Positions 36,127-45,255 of a DNA stretch of 64,000 bases are shown piece after piece. The translations under genes and the position numbers were made by a program. The stretch's first letter is position 1; the number at the start of each line of letters is the position of its first letter. Where the stretch lies: NCBI RefSeq assembly GCF_913773735.1, contig NZ_CAJYEB010000039.1, positions 42,241-106,240 of the forward strand, written 5' to 3'. Below the pieces are notes generated by a model. It worked only from the letters and a program-made list of their open reading frames with translations, searched no databases and was not told the DNA's origin. The DNA is from an uncultured Massilia sp. Lineage in GTDB: Bacteria > Pseudomonadota > Gammaproteobacteria > Burkholderiales > Burkholderiaceae_D.

Positions 36127-36573
36127 CTACTGGATGCGGATCTGCTTGCGCGCGGCGCCCGCCTTCTTGGGCAGGGTCAGGTGCAGCACGCCGTCCTTGT
36201 ACTTCGCCTCGGTCTTGCCGTCGTCCACGTCGTGGGGAAGCGCGAAGCTGCGGTACTGGGCGCCGCTGTAGCGCTCGGTATAGATCCGGCCGCCCTGCGT
36301 GTCTTCGCGCTCGCCCTGCACGGTGGCGCTGATGGACACGACGTTGCCGTCGACCGAGATCTGGATGTCGTCCTTCTTGAGTCCCGGCATGTCCGCCTTC
36401 ACCAGGTAGGCCTGGTCCGTCTCGTGCACGTCGACGCGGATGCGCCGTTCCGGGTCCAGTCCCCGCAGCGCCGGCATGACGGCGAATTCGCGCATCAGGT
36501 CCTCGACGCTGCGGAACGGGTCCAGGCGCATGACTTCGCGCATGGGATCGAACATCGTCACGTTGCTTGCCAT
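36127..36573 (-). CDS. Hsp20/alpha-crystallin family small heat shock protein
   Basis: This 148-residue cytosolic holdase has a short N-terminal arm (MFDPMREVMRLDPF), an alpha-crystallin domain (about 45-135; RVDVHETDQAYLVKADMPGL, DGVLHLTLPKK) and a short tail ending KQIRIQ, where I-x-I is the oligomerisation motif. It binds unfolding proteins and prevents aggregation. The ATG at 36573 has AAGGAG close upstream. Small Hsps in related bacteria also coat PHA granules, which would fit the neighbouring phaB. It precedes phaB by 81 bp. Confidence 0.93.
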   Translation of the reverse strand: MASNVTMFDPMREVMRLDPFRSVEDLMREFAVMPALRGLDPERRIRVDVHETDQAYLVKADMPGLKKDDIQISVDGNVVSISATVQGEREDTQGGRIYTERYSGAQYRSFALPHDVDDGKTEAKYKDGVLHLTLPKKAGAARKQIRIQ

Positions 36574-36774
36574 GGTCGTTCTCCTTGCAAATTGGGTGGA
36601 AGGATCGGCTGCGCCGCATGGTGGTGCATGCACGCCGCATTCATCCTACGGGCCATCGTCGACGGTATCGTGAGCCAGCGCAAACCGATACCGGGGCGGG
36701 ATGCGATGCCGTTGATGCGCCGGCTTGCGTCCACGCCATGTTCCTGTTGCCCTGTCCGCCGCGCCAGGCATGGG

Positions 36775-37380
36775 CTAGGCATGGCGCGCCGGGCCGGCGC
36801 GGCGGTCCTGGCGCGAGCGCCGCTCCTGCAAGGCCGGGGGTTGCGCCGCCCTGGCCCCGGCGCGGACGTGCAGCGCGAGCGCCAGCAGGAAGGCGCCGGA
36901 CAGGAACGCGTACAGGCTGACGAGCCACAGCATGGCCAGCGCCCCCGCGCCCGGGTAGGTGAACACGATCGCGCCGAAGGCGATCGCGGTGCCGCCCGCC
37001 AGCGCCAGCAGCCACGCGCGCGCCGCGCTCGTGCGCAGGCGCACGGCGAGCAGCACGTCGATCGCCCCCGTCACGAGCGCATTGGCCCCCATCAGCAGCA
37101 CCAGGGCCAGCGCGGTCAGGCCGGGCCGGGACATGGCGACGAGGCCGGCGCCGATGCTCACGGCCCCCAGCAGCAGCGCGGCCACGCGCCCGTCGTCGCT
37201 GCCGCGCCGGTTCATGCCGGCGGCCAGCGACGCGAACCCGCTCAGCAGCGCGTACGCGGCGAACAGGGCGATCAGCAGCATCAGGCTGAGCAGCGGCCAG
37301 CCGATGCACAGGACGGCGAAGAGGATGGCGGCGACGCCGCGCAGGGCCAGCATGCGCCACGATGGCAGGACGTGTTCCAT
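36775..37380 (-). CDS. HdeD-like membrane protein (DUF308)
   Basis: This 201-residue inner-membrane protein has six predicted helices in three pairs, typical of DUF308/HdeD (LIALFAAYALLSGFASLAAG and similar repeated hairpins), and an Arg-rich cytosolic tail. In E. coli HdeD supports acid resistance at high cell density. The mechanism is unknown. GGAG lies just upstream of the ATG at 37380. It is 201 bp upstream of Hsp20 in the same direction and is probably part of the stress cluster. Confidence 0.85.
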   Translation of the reverse strand: MEHVLPSWRMLALRGVAAILFAVLCIGWPLLSLMLLIALFAAYALLSGFASLAAGMNRRGSDDGRVAALLLGAVSIGAGLVAMSRPGLTALALVLLMGANALVTGAIDVLLAVRLRTSAARAWLLALAGGTAIAFGAIVFTYPGAGALAMLWLVSLYAFLSGAFLLALALHVRAGARAAQPPALQERRSRQDRRAGPARHA

Positions 37381-37553
37381 GGTCGGTCTCCGGCGGGGTG
37401 ATGTCGGGATGATGTCGGGGTCATGTCGGGAAGGCGCCGCGGCACGCGACCGCGGCGCTCTCCCGTTCGACCACGCCGCCGCGCACGGGGTTCCGGCGGC
37501 GCGGCGCCGGGCGTGGTGGACAGCGTCCCGACGCCTCGATCCCGATCTCCCCG

Positions 37554-37567
37554 CTGACCGACATCAA
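37554..37567 (+). promoter_or_regulatory. FNR/Anr-like site upstream of the SYLF gene
   Basis: CTGAC-CGAC-ATCAA matches TTGAT-N4-ATCAA at 8 of 10 positions. TATGCT (37589-37594) is a fair -10 that would put the start near 37601, so the site centre (37560.5) would lie close to -41. The gap is shared with the divergent HdeD gene. Confidence 0.4.
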
Positions 37568-37651
37568 GGCCTCTTCGATGCATGAACCTATGCTGCGGGC
37601 ATGGCAGCGCAGGACCGGATGTCCGCGCGCCCCTCACCAAGGAGAACGACG

Positions 37652-38455
37652 ATGACACCCACGACCGTGTTCGACCGGCTGCAGGCCGGATGCCGGCGGC
37701 GCGCCGCCGCCGCCGCAACCCTGGCGTTCCTGTGCGGTGCGGTCCCGCCCGCGCTGGCCCAGGACACGCCGCCCCAGGCCGGCACGGGGACGGCCGCGCC
37801 GGCCGCACCGGCCGCACCAGCCGCACAGGGCGACGCCGACGCCCGGCACCGCCAGGCCGCCGCGCGCCACGTCGACAACGCGGCCCGCATCGCCCGCACG
37901 CTGGCAGCGACGCCGCGCATGGCCGACCTGCTGGCGGGCGCGCGCGGCGTCTACATCGTGCCGCGCTACGGCCGCGCCGCGGTCGCGGTCGGCGCCGCGG
38001 GCGGCGCCGGCGTGCTGGTGGCGCGGCGGGCCGACGGCAGCTGGGGCGATCCGGCGTTCTTCAACCTCGGCGGCCTCGGCATCGGACTCCAGGTCGGCGT
38101 GGAAGGCGGACCGATCGCCTTCCTGCTGATGAACCAGCGGGCGGTCGACAGCTTCCGCAACCGCAACAACTTCTCCCTCAGCGCCGATGCCGGCCTCACC
38201 GTCGTCAACTACGCCCGGATGGCGCAGGGTTCCACCAGCGGCGACGTGATCGCCTGGTCCGGCACCAAGGGCCTGTTCGGCAACGCCGCCACGCTGGCCG
38301 TCAACGACATCCGCTACAACCAGCGGCTGACCGACGCCTACTACGGCAGGACGGTCAGCGCGATGCAGACGATCGACAGTGCGCAGACGCATCCGCAGGC
38401 CGACGGATTGCGACAAGCGCTCGGCGGCGCCAAGGTCGCGGCGACGACCCGCTAG
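37652..38455 (+). CDS. SYLF-domain lipid-binding secreted protein
   Basis: This 267-residue protein has a signal peptide (about 10-36, ending PPALAQD), an Ala/Pro-rich linker and a SYLF (YSC84-like) domain covering about 75-260 (GVYIVPRYGRAAVAVGAAGGAGVLVAR, GPIAFLLMNQRAVDSF, FSLSADAGLTVVNY). SYLF domains bind phosphoinositides or acidic lipids. Bacterial members are periplasmic and mostly of unknown role. AGGAGA lies 6 nt before the ATG at 37652. An in-frame ATG at 37601 lacks an RBS and coincides with the predicted transcription start. Confidence 0.87.
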   Translation: MTPTTVFDRLQAGCRRRAAAAATLAFLCGAVPPALAQDTPPQAGTGTAAPAAPAAPAAQGDADARHRQAAARHVDNAARIARTLAATPRMADLLAGARGVYIVPRYGRAAVAVGAAGGAGVLVARRADGSWGDPAFFNLGGLGIGLQVGVEGGPIAFLLMNQRAVDSFRNRNNFSLSADAGLTVVNYARMAQGSTSGDVIAWSGTKGLFGNAATLAVNDIRYNQRLTDAYYGRTVSAMQTIDSAQTHPQADGLRQALGGAKVAATTR

Positions 38456-38573
38456 CCGTGGACGCGGCGGCAGCGTGCGCGCCACACGATACCGGCTTTT
38501 CGGCAGCTGCGGCCGCATTGCCGTTTGCCGCGCGGACTCCCGGGCGCGCCCCGACTGCAACGCTCGCGCTGGC

Positions 38574-38628
38574 GACGAGCCGCTAGGGACGAGCCGCTGG
38601 GACGAGCCGCTGGGGACGAGCCGCTGGC
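38574..38628. repeat. Four tandem copies of GACGAGCCGCTGG
   Basis: Copies start at 38574, 38588, 38601 and 38615, so units are 13-14 bp. The first reads CTAG in place of CTGG. They lie between the convergent SYLF and YhhJ genes. They are not palindromic and no function is evident. Confidence 0.7.
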
Positions 38629-38646
38629 GGGCGTCACGCGACCGTG

Positions 38647-39786
38647 TCAGTCGCCGCCGGCGCCGTCGCGCATGGCCCGTCCGAAGCGGGCCAGCGCGAC
38701 GCCGAACAGGGCCGCGCCGATGGCCAGCAGGGCCAGGAACTGCCGCCAGGCCGCGTCGAGGCCGGCGCCGCGGAACAGGATCGCCTGGCTGAGCTCGACG
38801 AAATGCGTCGTGGGCGCCAGCAGCATGGCGGTGCGCACGACGTCCGGCATGCTTTCGCGCGGGGTATTCGCGCCGGACAGCATGTCCAGCGGCAGCAGCA
38901 CGAGGATCACCAGCAGGCCGAACTGGGGCATGCCGCGCGCGACGGTGGCCAGCAGGTTACCGAGCGAGCAGGTCGCGAACAGGTGCAGCGCCGCGCCCGC
39001 CAGGAACAGCGCCACGGAACCCTGCACCCCCACCGCCAGCACGGTGCGCAGCACGAGCTGCAGCGCGACCGCCGCGGCCAGCAGCACGACCGCGGCCATC
39101 GACCACAGCTTGGCCAGCATGATCTCGAGCGGGACGACGGGCATGACCAGCAGGTGCTCGACGGTACCGTGCTCGCGTTCGCGGATCAGCGCCGCCCCGG
39201 TGAGGATGACCGACAACATCGTGATGTTGTTGACCATTTCCATCAACCCGCCGAACCAGGCCGGCGTCAGCGTCGGATTGAAGCGGGCGCGCAGCGCCAG
39301 CCCGACGGGCGCCGCCGCCGGCGCGCGCACGCGCTGCAGGAACGTATCGACCTCGTCCAGCGCGATCTGCCGGATGTAGCCGCTGCCGGTGAACGCCTGG
39401 CTCATGCGGGTCGCGTCGACGTTCAGCTGCAGCGCCGCCTCGCGTCCCGCCAGCACGCGGCGCTGGAAGCCGGCCGGGATCACCAGCACGAACGTGGCGC
39501 GGCCGCGATCCAGGCGGGCGTCGGCCTCGTCCATGCCGATGAGCTCGGGCGGCATGAATTGCGGCGGCGCGAAGCCGGCGCGGATGCGCAGCGACAGCGG
39601 CGACCGGTCTTCGTCGACGATGGCCAGCGCCGCGCGGGTCAGCGTATCCGGCTGGGCGGTGGCCGCCAGGTAGATGCCGGCCGTGAAGGTGTACACGATC
39701 AGGCCCAGCATCACGGGGTCGCGCGCCAGGCTCCACCATTCCTTGATGCCCAGGCGCACGATCTTGCGCAGCGAGACGCGCGCCAT
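38647..39786 (-). CDS. yhhJ: ABC-2 type permease, YhhJ-like
   Basis: This 379-residue permease has one N-terminal membrane helix (about 26-42), a long periplasmic domain and five C-terminal helices, the standard ABC-2 (drug/lipid export) topology. REREHGTVEHLLVMPV is the conserved cytoplasmic coupling segment of this family. It is 1 bp from the end of the rbbA gene and would be translated with it. Together with the HlyD-like protein (42492) and RbbA it forms a YhiI-RbbA-YhhJ exporter. The substrate is unknown. Whether it still works depends on the RbbA frameshift. Confidence 0.88.
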   Translation of the reverse strand: MARVSLRKIVRLGIKEWWSLARDPVMLGLIVYTFTAGIYLAATAQPDTLTRAALAIVDEDRSPLSLRIRAGFAPPQFMPPELIGMDEADARLDRGRATFVLVIPAGFQRRVLAGREAALQLNVDATRMSQAFTGSGYIRQIALDEVDTFLQRVRAPAAAPVGLALRARFNPTLTPAWFGGLMEMVNNITMLSVILTGAALIREREHGTVEHLLVMPVVPLEIMLAKLWSMAAVVLLAAAVALQLVLRTVLAVGVQGSVALFLAGAALHLFATCSLGNLLATVARGMPQFGLLVILVLLPLDMLSGANTPRESMPDVVRTAMLLAPTTHFVELSQAILFRGAGLDAAWRQFLALLAIGAALFGVALARFGRAMRDGAGGD

Positions 39787-39787
39787 G

Positions 39788-42495
39788 CTAGCGCTCCTGC
39801 TTGGGCAGGAAGGCGATGGCCAGGCCCAGGATGACCGGCAGCGCCGCGAGCAGCGCCAGGAAGTCCGGCGCCAGGCCGGCGAAACCGAGTTCCTTGCCGA
39901 ACGTGCCGCGGGCGATGGTCAGCATGTGCGAGGCCGGGTAGGCTTCGCCGATCGCCCGGCCCGCCCCCTGCAGCGCGGTGACGGGATGGATCAGGCCGGC
40001 GAACTGGATGGCCGGCAGCATGGTGCCGATCATCGTGAAGAAGATCGCGCCGATCTGGCTGCGCGTGAAGCTCGACGCCAGCAGGCCGATGCCGGTGGAG
40101 CAGGCGCAATACAGGAAGGCGGCGGCGGCGAACGCCGCCGCGCTGCCCTTGAACGGCACCCCGAGGCCCCATATCGCCAGCGCCGCCATCAGCAGGGCAT
40201 TGACCAGCGCCAGGACCACATAGGGCAGCTGCTTGCCGAGCAGGAATTCGCTGCGCCGCACCGGCGTCACGTACAGGTTGACGATGGAACCCATTTCCTT
40301 TTCGCGCACGACGGACAGCGCCGCCTGCATCGCCGGCAGGTTCAGCAGCAGGATGGCGATGATGGCCGGCACCATGGCGGGCAGGCTGCGCACGTCGGGG
40401 TTGTAGCGGTAGCGGGTCTCGACGCTGACCCGCCCGGCGGGACCGGCCGGCGCCAGGCCGCGCTGGCCCAGCCATTGCGCATGCATGCCCTGGACGTAGC
40501 TATCGACGGTCTCGGCCCGGACCGGGTTGGCGCCGTCGATCCACGCGCCCACCTGGACCGGACGGGCCCGCTCGACGGCGCGCGCGAAGCCGGGCGGGAT
40601 CTCCAGCGCGAGGGCCAGTTCGCCGGCGCGCATGCGGCGGTCCAGCTCGGCATAATCGCGCAAGGGCTGACGCTCGACGAAGTAGCGCGACCCCGACAGG
40701 TTGAGCGCGTAGTCGCGGCTCAGTCCGGTCTGGTCGCGGTCCAGCACGGCGTAGCGCAGGTCCTCGACGTCCAGGTCGATCCCGTAGCCGATCACGATCA
40801 TCAGCAGCAGCGAGCCGAACATGGCCAGGGCGGCGCGCACCGGATCGCGGCGCAGTTCGAGCACCTCGCGCCGGCAATACGTGGCGGCGCGGTGCAGGCC
40901 GCCCGCGCGCGCCGCGGGCGCCGGCGGCAGGCGCGGGGCCAGGCGGGGCGGCGCGACGGCGCCGTCGGCATCGCGCAACCAGCCGATGAACGCCTGCTCC
41001 AGGTCGGGCGCCCCGCGCTGCGCGCACAGGGCGGCGGGTGGCCCGCAGGCGAGCAGGCGGCCGGCATGCATCAGGGCCACCCGGTCGCACCGCTCGGCCT
41101 CGTTCATGAAGTGGGTCGAGACGAAGATCGTCACCCCGTCGCCGCGCGACAGGCGCAGCATCTGTTCCCAGAACTGGTCGCGCGCGATCGGATCCACGCC
41201 CGAGGTCGGCTCGTCCAGGATCAGCACCTCGGGCGCATGCACCATCGCCACCGCCAGCGACAGCCGCTGGCGCACGCCCGGCGGCAGGCTGCCCGGCAGC
41301 GCGTCGCGCACCGCGGCGAGCGCGAAGCGGTCCAGCATGGCCGCCACGCGCTCGCCCACGCAGGCCTCGTCCAGGTCGAACAGCCGGGCATGCAGCACCA
41401 GGTTCTGCCGCACGGTCAGCTCCTGGTACAGCGAAAAGCCCTGCGACATGTAGCCCACCCGGCGCCGCGCCGTCGCGTCGCGCCGGTCCGGCAACTGGCC
41501 GAACACGCGCGCCTCGCCGGCGCTGGGCGGCAACAGCCCGGTCAGCATCTTCATCGTGGTCGTCTTGCCGCAGCCGTTGGAGCCGATGAAGCCGAAGATC
41601 TCGCCGCGGGCGATGCGAAAGCTCACGTCGCGCACCGCGACGAAGTCGCCGAAGCGGCGCCACAGGCCGCGCGCCTCGATCGCCGCGGCGCCGCCGGCGG
41701 GCGGCGGCGGCGGGACGGTCGCGGCGGGACGGTGCGCGCGGCGCGCCGCCGGCAGCAGGGCGATGAACGCCTGTTCCAGGTTCGCGCTGCCCGTGCGCGC
41801 GAGCAGCTCGGCCGGCGCCCCGGCCGCCAGCACGCGGCCGCCGTCGAGCGCCGCCAGCCAGTCGAAGTCGCGCGCCTCGTCCATGTAGGCGGTCGCGACC
41901 AGCACGCTCAGCGCCGGCCGCGCGGCGCGCAGGGCCGCGATCAGCGCCCAGAACTGCGACCGGGCCAGCGGATCGACGCCGGTGGTGGGCTCGTCAGGAT
42001 CAGCAGTTCGGGATCGTGGATCAGCGCGCAGCACAAGCCGAGCTTCTGCTTCATGCCGCCGGACAGCTGTCCGGCCGGGCGCGCCAGGAACGGCAGCAGG
42101 CCGGTGCCGCGCGCCAGCAGGTCGATGCGCTCGTGCAGCGCCTGCCGCGCATGGCCGAACAGGCGCCCGAAGAACTGCAGGTTTTCCTCCACCGACAGCG
42201 TCGGATACAGGTTGCGTCCCAGGCCCTGCGGCATGTAGGCGATGCGCGGACAGGCGCGGGCGCGGAAGGCGGCGCTGCGCATGTCGCCGCCGAGCACCCG
42301 GACCTGGCCCTGGCGCACGCGGCGCGCGCCGGCCAGCACCGCCAGCAGGCTGGACTTGCCGACGCCGTCCGGGCCGATCAGGCCGCACATGGCGCCGCCC
42401 GGCAGCGCCAGGTCGACGCCGTCGAGCGCGCAGCGGCTGCCGTAGCGCACGGTCAGGCCGGCGACGCGGGCGACCGGACCGGCCGCGCCCGTCAT
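39788..42495 (-). pseudogene. rbbA: RbbA-type ABC ATPase/permease fusion, frameshifted in the first Walker B
   Basis: The full gene would encode about 902 residues: two ATPase domains plus an ABC-2 permease, as in E. coli RbbA (911). Reading from ATG 42495, the first domain has a P-loop (GPDGVGKSS) and LSGGMKQK, then reaches ELLIL and shifts frame. Minus-strand CTGATCCTGACGAGCCC lacks one G relative to CTGGACGAGCCC, so the Walker B Asp codon is broken at about 41995. Downstream, the other frame reads EPTTGVDPLARSQFW, a complete second ATPase (GSNGCGKTT, VLILDEPTSGVDP) and a six-helix permease. Apart from the one base everything is intact. It may be a recent mutation, an error or programmed frameshifting. 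ATG 42495 overlaps the HlyD stop. Confidence 0.85.
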
Positions 42496-43634
42496 CGTCC
42501 CGGCTCCCGCGCGAGCGCCGGCGGCCACGGCTGGCGCGGATCCAGCCGCACCCAGGCCACGCCGGGCACGCCGGCCTTGACGTGGCTGGCATAGCGCGCC
42601 AGCACGTCCGGGTCGACCTGGGCCTTGACGCGGAACATCAGCTTCTCGCGCTCGCTGGCCGTCTCGACGGACTTCGGCGTGAACTGCGCGCTGCTGGCCA
42701 CGTAGGTCACCCGCGCCGGCACCGCATAGCCGGGTGCCGCGTCCAGCTGCAGGCGCACCTCGGTGCCGAGCGCGATCCGCCCCGCCGCCGCTTCCGGCAC
42801 GAAGAACGTCATGTACACGTCGGTCAGGTCGATGAGGTTCAGTACCTTGCCGCCGGCGGCCAGCACTTCGCCGGGCTCGGCCACGCGATACTGGATGCGC
42901 CCTGCCCGCGGGGCGGTCAGGGTGCCGTCGCGCAGTTCGGCATCGATGCGCGCCGTGGTCGCCACGGCCGCCGCGACCGACGAGCGGGCCCCGACCACCT
43001 GGGCCTGCGCGGCGTCGACGGCGGCCTGCGCCGCCTCGCGCTGGGCCTGCGCGGCCTGCACCGCGGCCGCCACGCCGCGCACGCGCGCACGGTCGTCGTC
43101 GAGTTCCTGGACGGCGGCCGCGCCGCTCGCGGCCAGCGTCGACGACCGCGCCAGGCGCCGCTCGGCGGCGTCGAGTTCGCTCTGGCGCTGCACGACGAGC
43201 GCGCCGGCCGCCGCCACGTCGCCGCGCCGCATCGCGAGCTGGGCCAGTGCTCCCGCCACGTTGTCGCGCGCCAGCTGTTCGCCGGCGCGGGCCTCGTCGC
43301 GCTGCGCCAGCAACGCCTGCAGGTCCATGCGCGCCACGACCTGCCCCGCCCGCACGACGTCGCCCTCGTCGACGAGGATGTCCGCGATCCGACCCGCCTG
43401 CTTGCTGGCGATATCGATTTCGACGGCTTCGACGCGGCCGTTCCCGCTGACGAAACCGGTGCCGGGCGCGTCCGCGTCCGCGCGCAGGCCGCGCCATGCC
43501 ATCGCCGCGCCGACGGCCAGCAAGGGGGCGAGCGCGACCAGTCCGAGCCGGGTCGGCCCGATGCGCCGGATCCGCGCGGACCAACGGCCGGCCTCGCGCA
43601 ACATGGCCTGTGGCTTGATGGAAAAGATCGTCAT
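42492..43634 (-). CDS. yhiI: HlyD-family membrane fusion protein, YhiI-like
   Basis: This 380-residue periplasmic adaptor has one N-terminal membrane anchor (about 29-47), a lipoyl-like half (VEAVEIDIASKQAGRI), a long Ala/Gln-rich coiled-coil hairpin (about 115-235), the second lipoyl half (GTLTAPRAGRIQYRVAEPGE) and a beta-barrel domain. It links the inner-membrane ABC exporter to an outer-membrane TolC-type channel. Starts at 43634 and 43604 are both possible. The former is listed. Its stop overlaps the rbbA start by 4 bp. An FNR-like site with a -10 lies upstream at 43692-43741. Confidence 0.9.
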   Translation of the reverse strand: MTIFSIKPQAMLREAGRWSARIRRIGPTRLGLVALAPLLAVGAAMAWRGLRADADAPGTGFVSGNGRVEAVEIDIASKQAGRIADILVDEGDVVRAGQVVARMDLQALLAQRDEARAGEQLARDNVAGALAQLAMRRGDVAAAGALVVQRQSELDAAERRLARSSTLAASGAAAVQELDDDRARVRGVAAAVQAAQAQREAAQAAVDAAQAQVVGARSSVAAAVATTARIDAELRDGTLTAPRAGRIQYRVAEPGEVLAAGGKVLNLIDLTDVYMTFFVPEAAAGRIALGTEVRLQLDAAPGYAVPARVTYVASSAQFTPKSVETASEREKLMFRVKAQVDPDVLARYASHVKAGVPGVAWVRLDPRQPWPPALAREPGR

Positions 43635-43691
43635 GCGGTACGGTGCCTTGCGCACGGATGGGCCGCCCGCCAGCGGCCGGCCAGACAGCAA

Positions 43692-43741
43692 TGGCATCAC
43701 TATAGACAGGGACCGTCGACGACGGGCCTGAGATGGATCAA
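43692..43741 (-). promoter_or_regulatory. FNR/Anr-like site and -10 of the yhiI-rbbA-yhhJ operon
   Basis: On the minus strand TTGAT-CCAT-CTCAG (43741-43728) matches the FNR consensus at 8 of 10 positions. TATAGT (43704-43699) is a good -10, giving a start near 43692 and a site centred near -42. The rest of the gap (43635-43851) shows nothing further. Confidence 0.45.
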
Positions 43742-43851
43742 AGTGAACCCGTCGCCACGCCGCCGCATCGTCACGAAGTGGCTGCCCGTGAGCACCACGC
43801 CGCCGCGCCAAGCGCACGTGCAGCGGCCACGGCGCGTCCGCCACCCGCCGC

Positions 43852-44556
43852 TTACAACAGCCGCACCCAGTTCCCCTTGTAGAGAATCGGGCCGGTGGGA
43901 CCTTGCGGGTCCGGCGAGCCGCCCCTGGGCTCGAGCGATACCGCCAGCAGCGCCACGTCCGCGCCCAGCGCCTCGGGGCCGAGCGCCAGCGTGCTGGCGC
44001 CCTGGCGCGCCAGCACGCCGAGCGAACGCGGATTGCCACGGGTGGGCACGGCCCACAGCTGCAGCGTCCTGTCGTCGGCGACGGCGACCTTCCCGAGCAG
44101 CCGCACGGTCAGCACGTTGCGGCGCGTATTCCCTGTCAGCAACAGGGCCGGCTGCGCCGTGGCGTCCGACAGCGTGGCGACGTAGTCCGGTTGCGCCAGC
44201 TGCCGGCGCTCGGCGACCAGCGCGCCGCCGAGGACGAGCGCGGTCGCCAGCGACACCGTCCCCACCCAGCGCCACAACGGCAGCGACCCGCTGCGCCAGA
44301 ACTGCCAGGCGGGGTGGCCGCCGCGCAGGTCCAGCCGCCGTGCGATCCCCTTCCAGACGCGCCCGGGCGGCTGGCGCGCGCCGGCGAACTCCGCCATCGG
44401 GGCCAGCCGGTCCTGCCACTGCGCCACCGCGCGGCGCAAGGCCGCGTCATCGTGCAGGTAGGATTCGAAGCGGCGCCGCGCATGGCCGCGCAGCGTGCCG
44501 AGCGCATATTCCGCCGCCAGCTTGTCGCGCAGCGCCGGCTTGTCGCGCAGGTTCAT
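43852..44556 (-). CDS. Anti-sigma factor, RskA-like
   Basis: This 234-residue membrane protein has an N-terminal cytosolic helical domain (EYALGTLRGHARRRFESYL, the RskA/anti-sigma-K pattern), one membrane helix (about 97-115) and a periplasmic RskA domain (about 120-234; LQLWAVPTRGNPRSLGVL, LLAVSLEPRGGSPDPQGPTGPILYKG). It lacks the zinc-binding HxxxCxxC. It should hold the sigma factor encoded just upstream at the membrane and release it on periplasmic cleavage. Its ATG overlaps the sigma stop (ATGA). Confidence 0.9.
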   Translation of the reverse strand: MNLRDKPALRDKLAAEYALGTLRGHARRRFESYLHDDAALRRAVAQWQDRLAPMAEFAGARQPPGRVWKGIARRLDLRGGHPAWQFWRSGSLPLWRWVGTVSLATALVLGGALVAERRQLAQPDYVATLSDATAQPALLLTGNTRRNVLTVRLLGKVAVADDRTLQLWAVPTRGNPRSLGVLARQGASTLALGPEALGADVALLAVSLEPRGGSPDPQGPTGPILYKGNWVRLL

Positions 44557-45140
44557 CGGGGCGCGCCTTTCTCCAGGCAGGTCTTGAGCTTGTCCAGGCT
44601 GCGGCGGATCCATGTCTTGACCGTGCCGATCGGCAGCGCCATCTGCTGCGCCACGTCGCTGTGCGACAGGTCGTGGAAGAACGCCAGGCCGAGCACCTGG
44701 CGATGCACGCCTTCCAGCACCGACATGCAATAGGCCAGCGCACTGGCGTCGCGGCTGAGCGCGAGCGTCTCGATCGGCGTCGCGCGCGGATCGTGCAGCG
44801 CTTCGGCGACCTTGCCGTCGAACTGCTCGGCGTCGATCCCGGCCTGCCTCCCGCTGCGTTGCAGGAGATCGAGCGCCTTGTTGCGCACGATGGTCGTCAT
44901 CCACGTCATCGGCGCCGCCAGGTGCGCCTGGTAACCGGCGGCACCGTTCCAGATCGCGATGTAACCGTCCTGCAGCGCCTCCTCGGCCAGTTCGCGCCTG
45001 CCCAGCACGCGCAGGGCGAAGCCGTACAGCCTGGCCGAGGTGGCGTCGTACAACTTGCGGAACGCGGCGGCATCCTGTTGTGCCGCGCCATGCAGCCAGG
45101 CGCGCAACTGCGCGGGGTCGGGAGTGCGGTGATCGGACAT
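44553..45140 (-). CDS. ECF sigma factor, SigK/RpoE-like
   Basis: This 195-residue sigma factor has region 2 (about 25-95; RLYGFALRVLGRRELAEEALQDGYIAIW) and region 4 (about 135-188; LSHSDVAQQMALPIGTVKTWIRRSL). It directs RNA polymerase to stress promoters once released from the anti-sigma factor at 43852. Upstream (45141-45255) lies a TGACAGTGACAGTG tandem and an A/T run, probably its promoter. No copy of a defined ECF promoter could be matched with confidence. The target genes are unknown. Confidence 0.92.
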   Translation of the reverse strand: MSDHRTPDPAQLRAWLHGAAQQDAAAFRKLYDATSARLYGFALRVLGRRELAEEALQDGYIAIWNGAAGYQAHLAAPMTWMTTIVRNKALDLLQRSGRQAGIDAEQFDGKVAEALHDPRATPIETLALSRDASALAYCMSVLEGVHRQVLGLAFFHDLSHSDVAQQMALPIGTVKTWIRRSLDKLKTCLEKGAPR

Positions 45141-45255
45141 GCAGGCCTTGTCGTTGATGACGCCACTGACAGTGACAGTGTTTGTTGCAAAAATAGCACA
45201 GCCAATGCGGCGTACGATTGGCGCGCGAAAAATTCTTCCAGGTCATACGCCGTCG

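Noticed and set aside
38647..43634. Exporter genes as a type I secretion system for the giant adhesin
   Set aside because: The YhiI-RbbA-YhhJ architecture is an ABC-2 type exporter, not an RTX type I exporter, and it lies 8 kb away.
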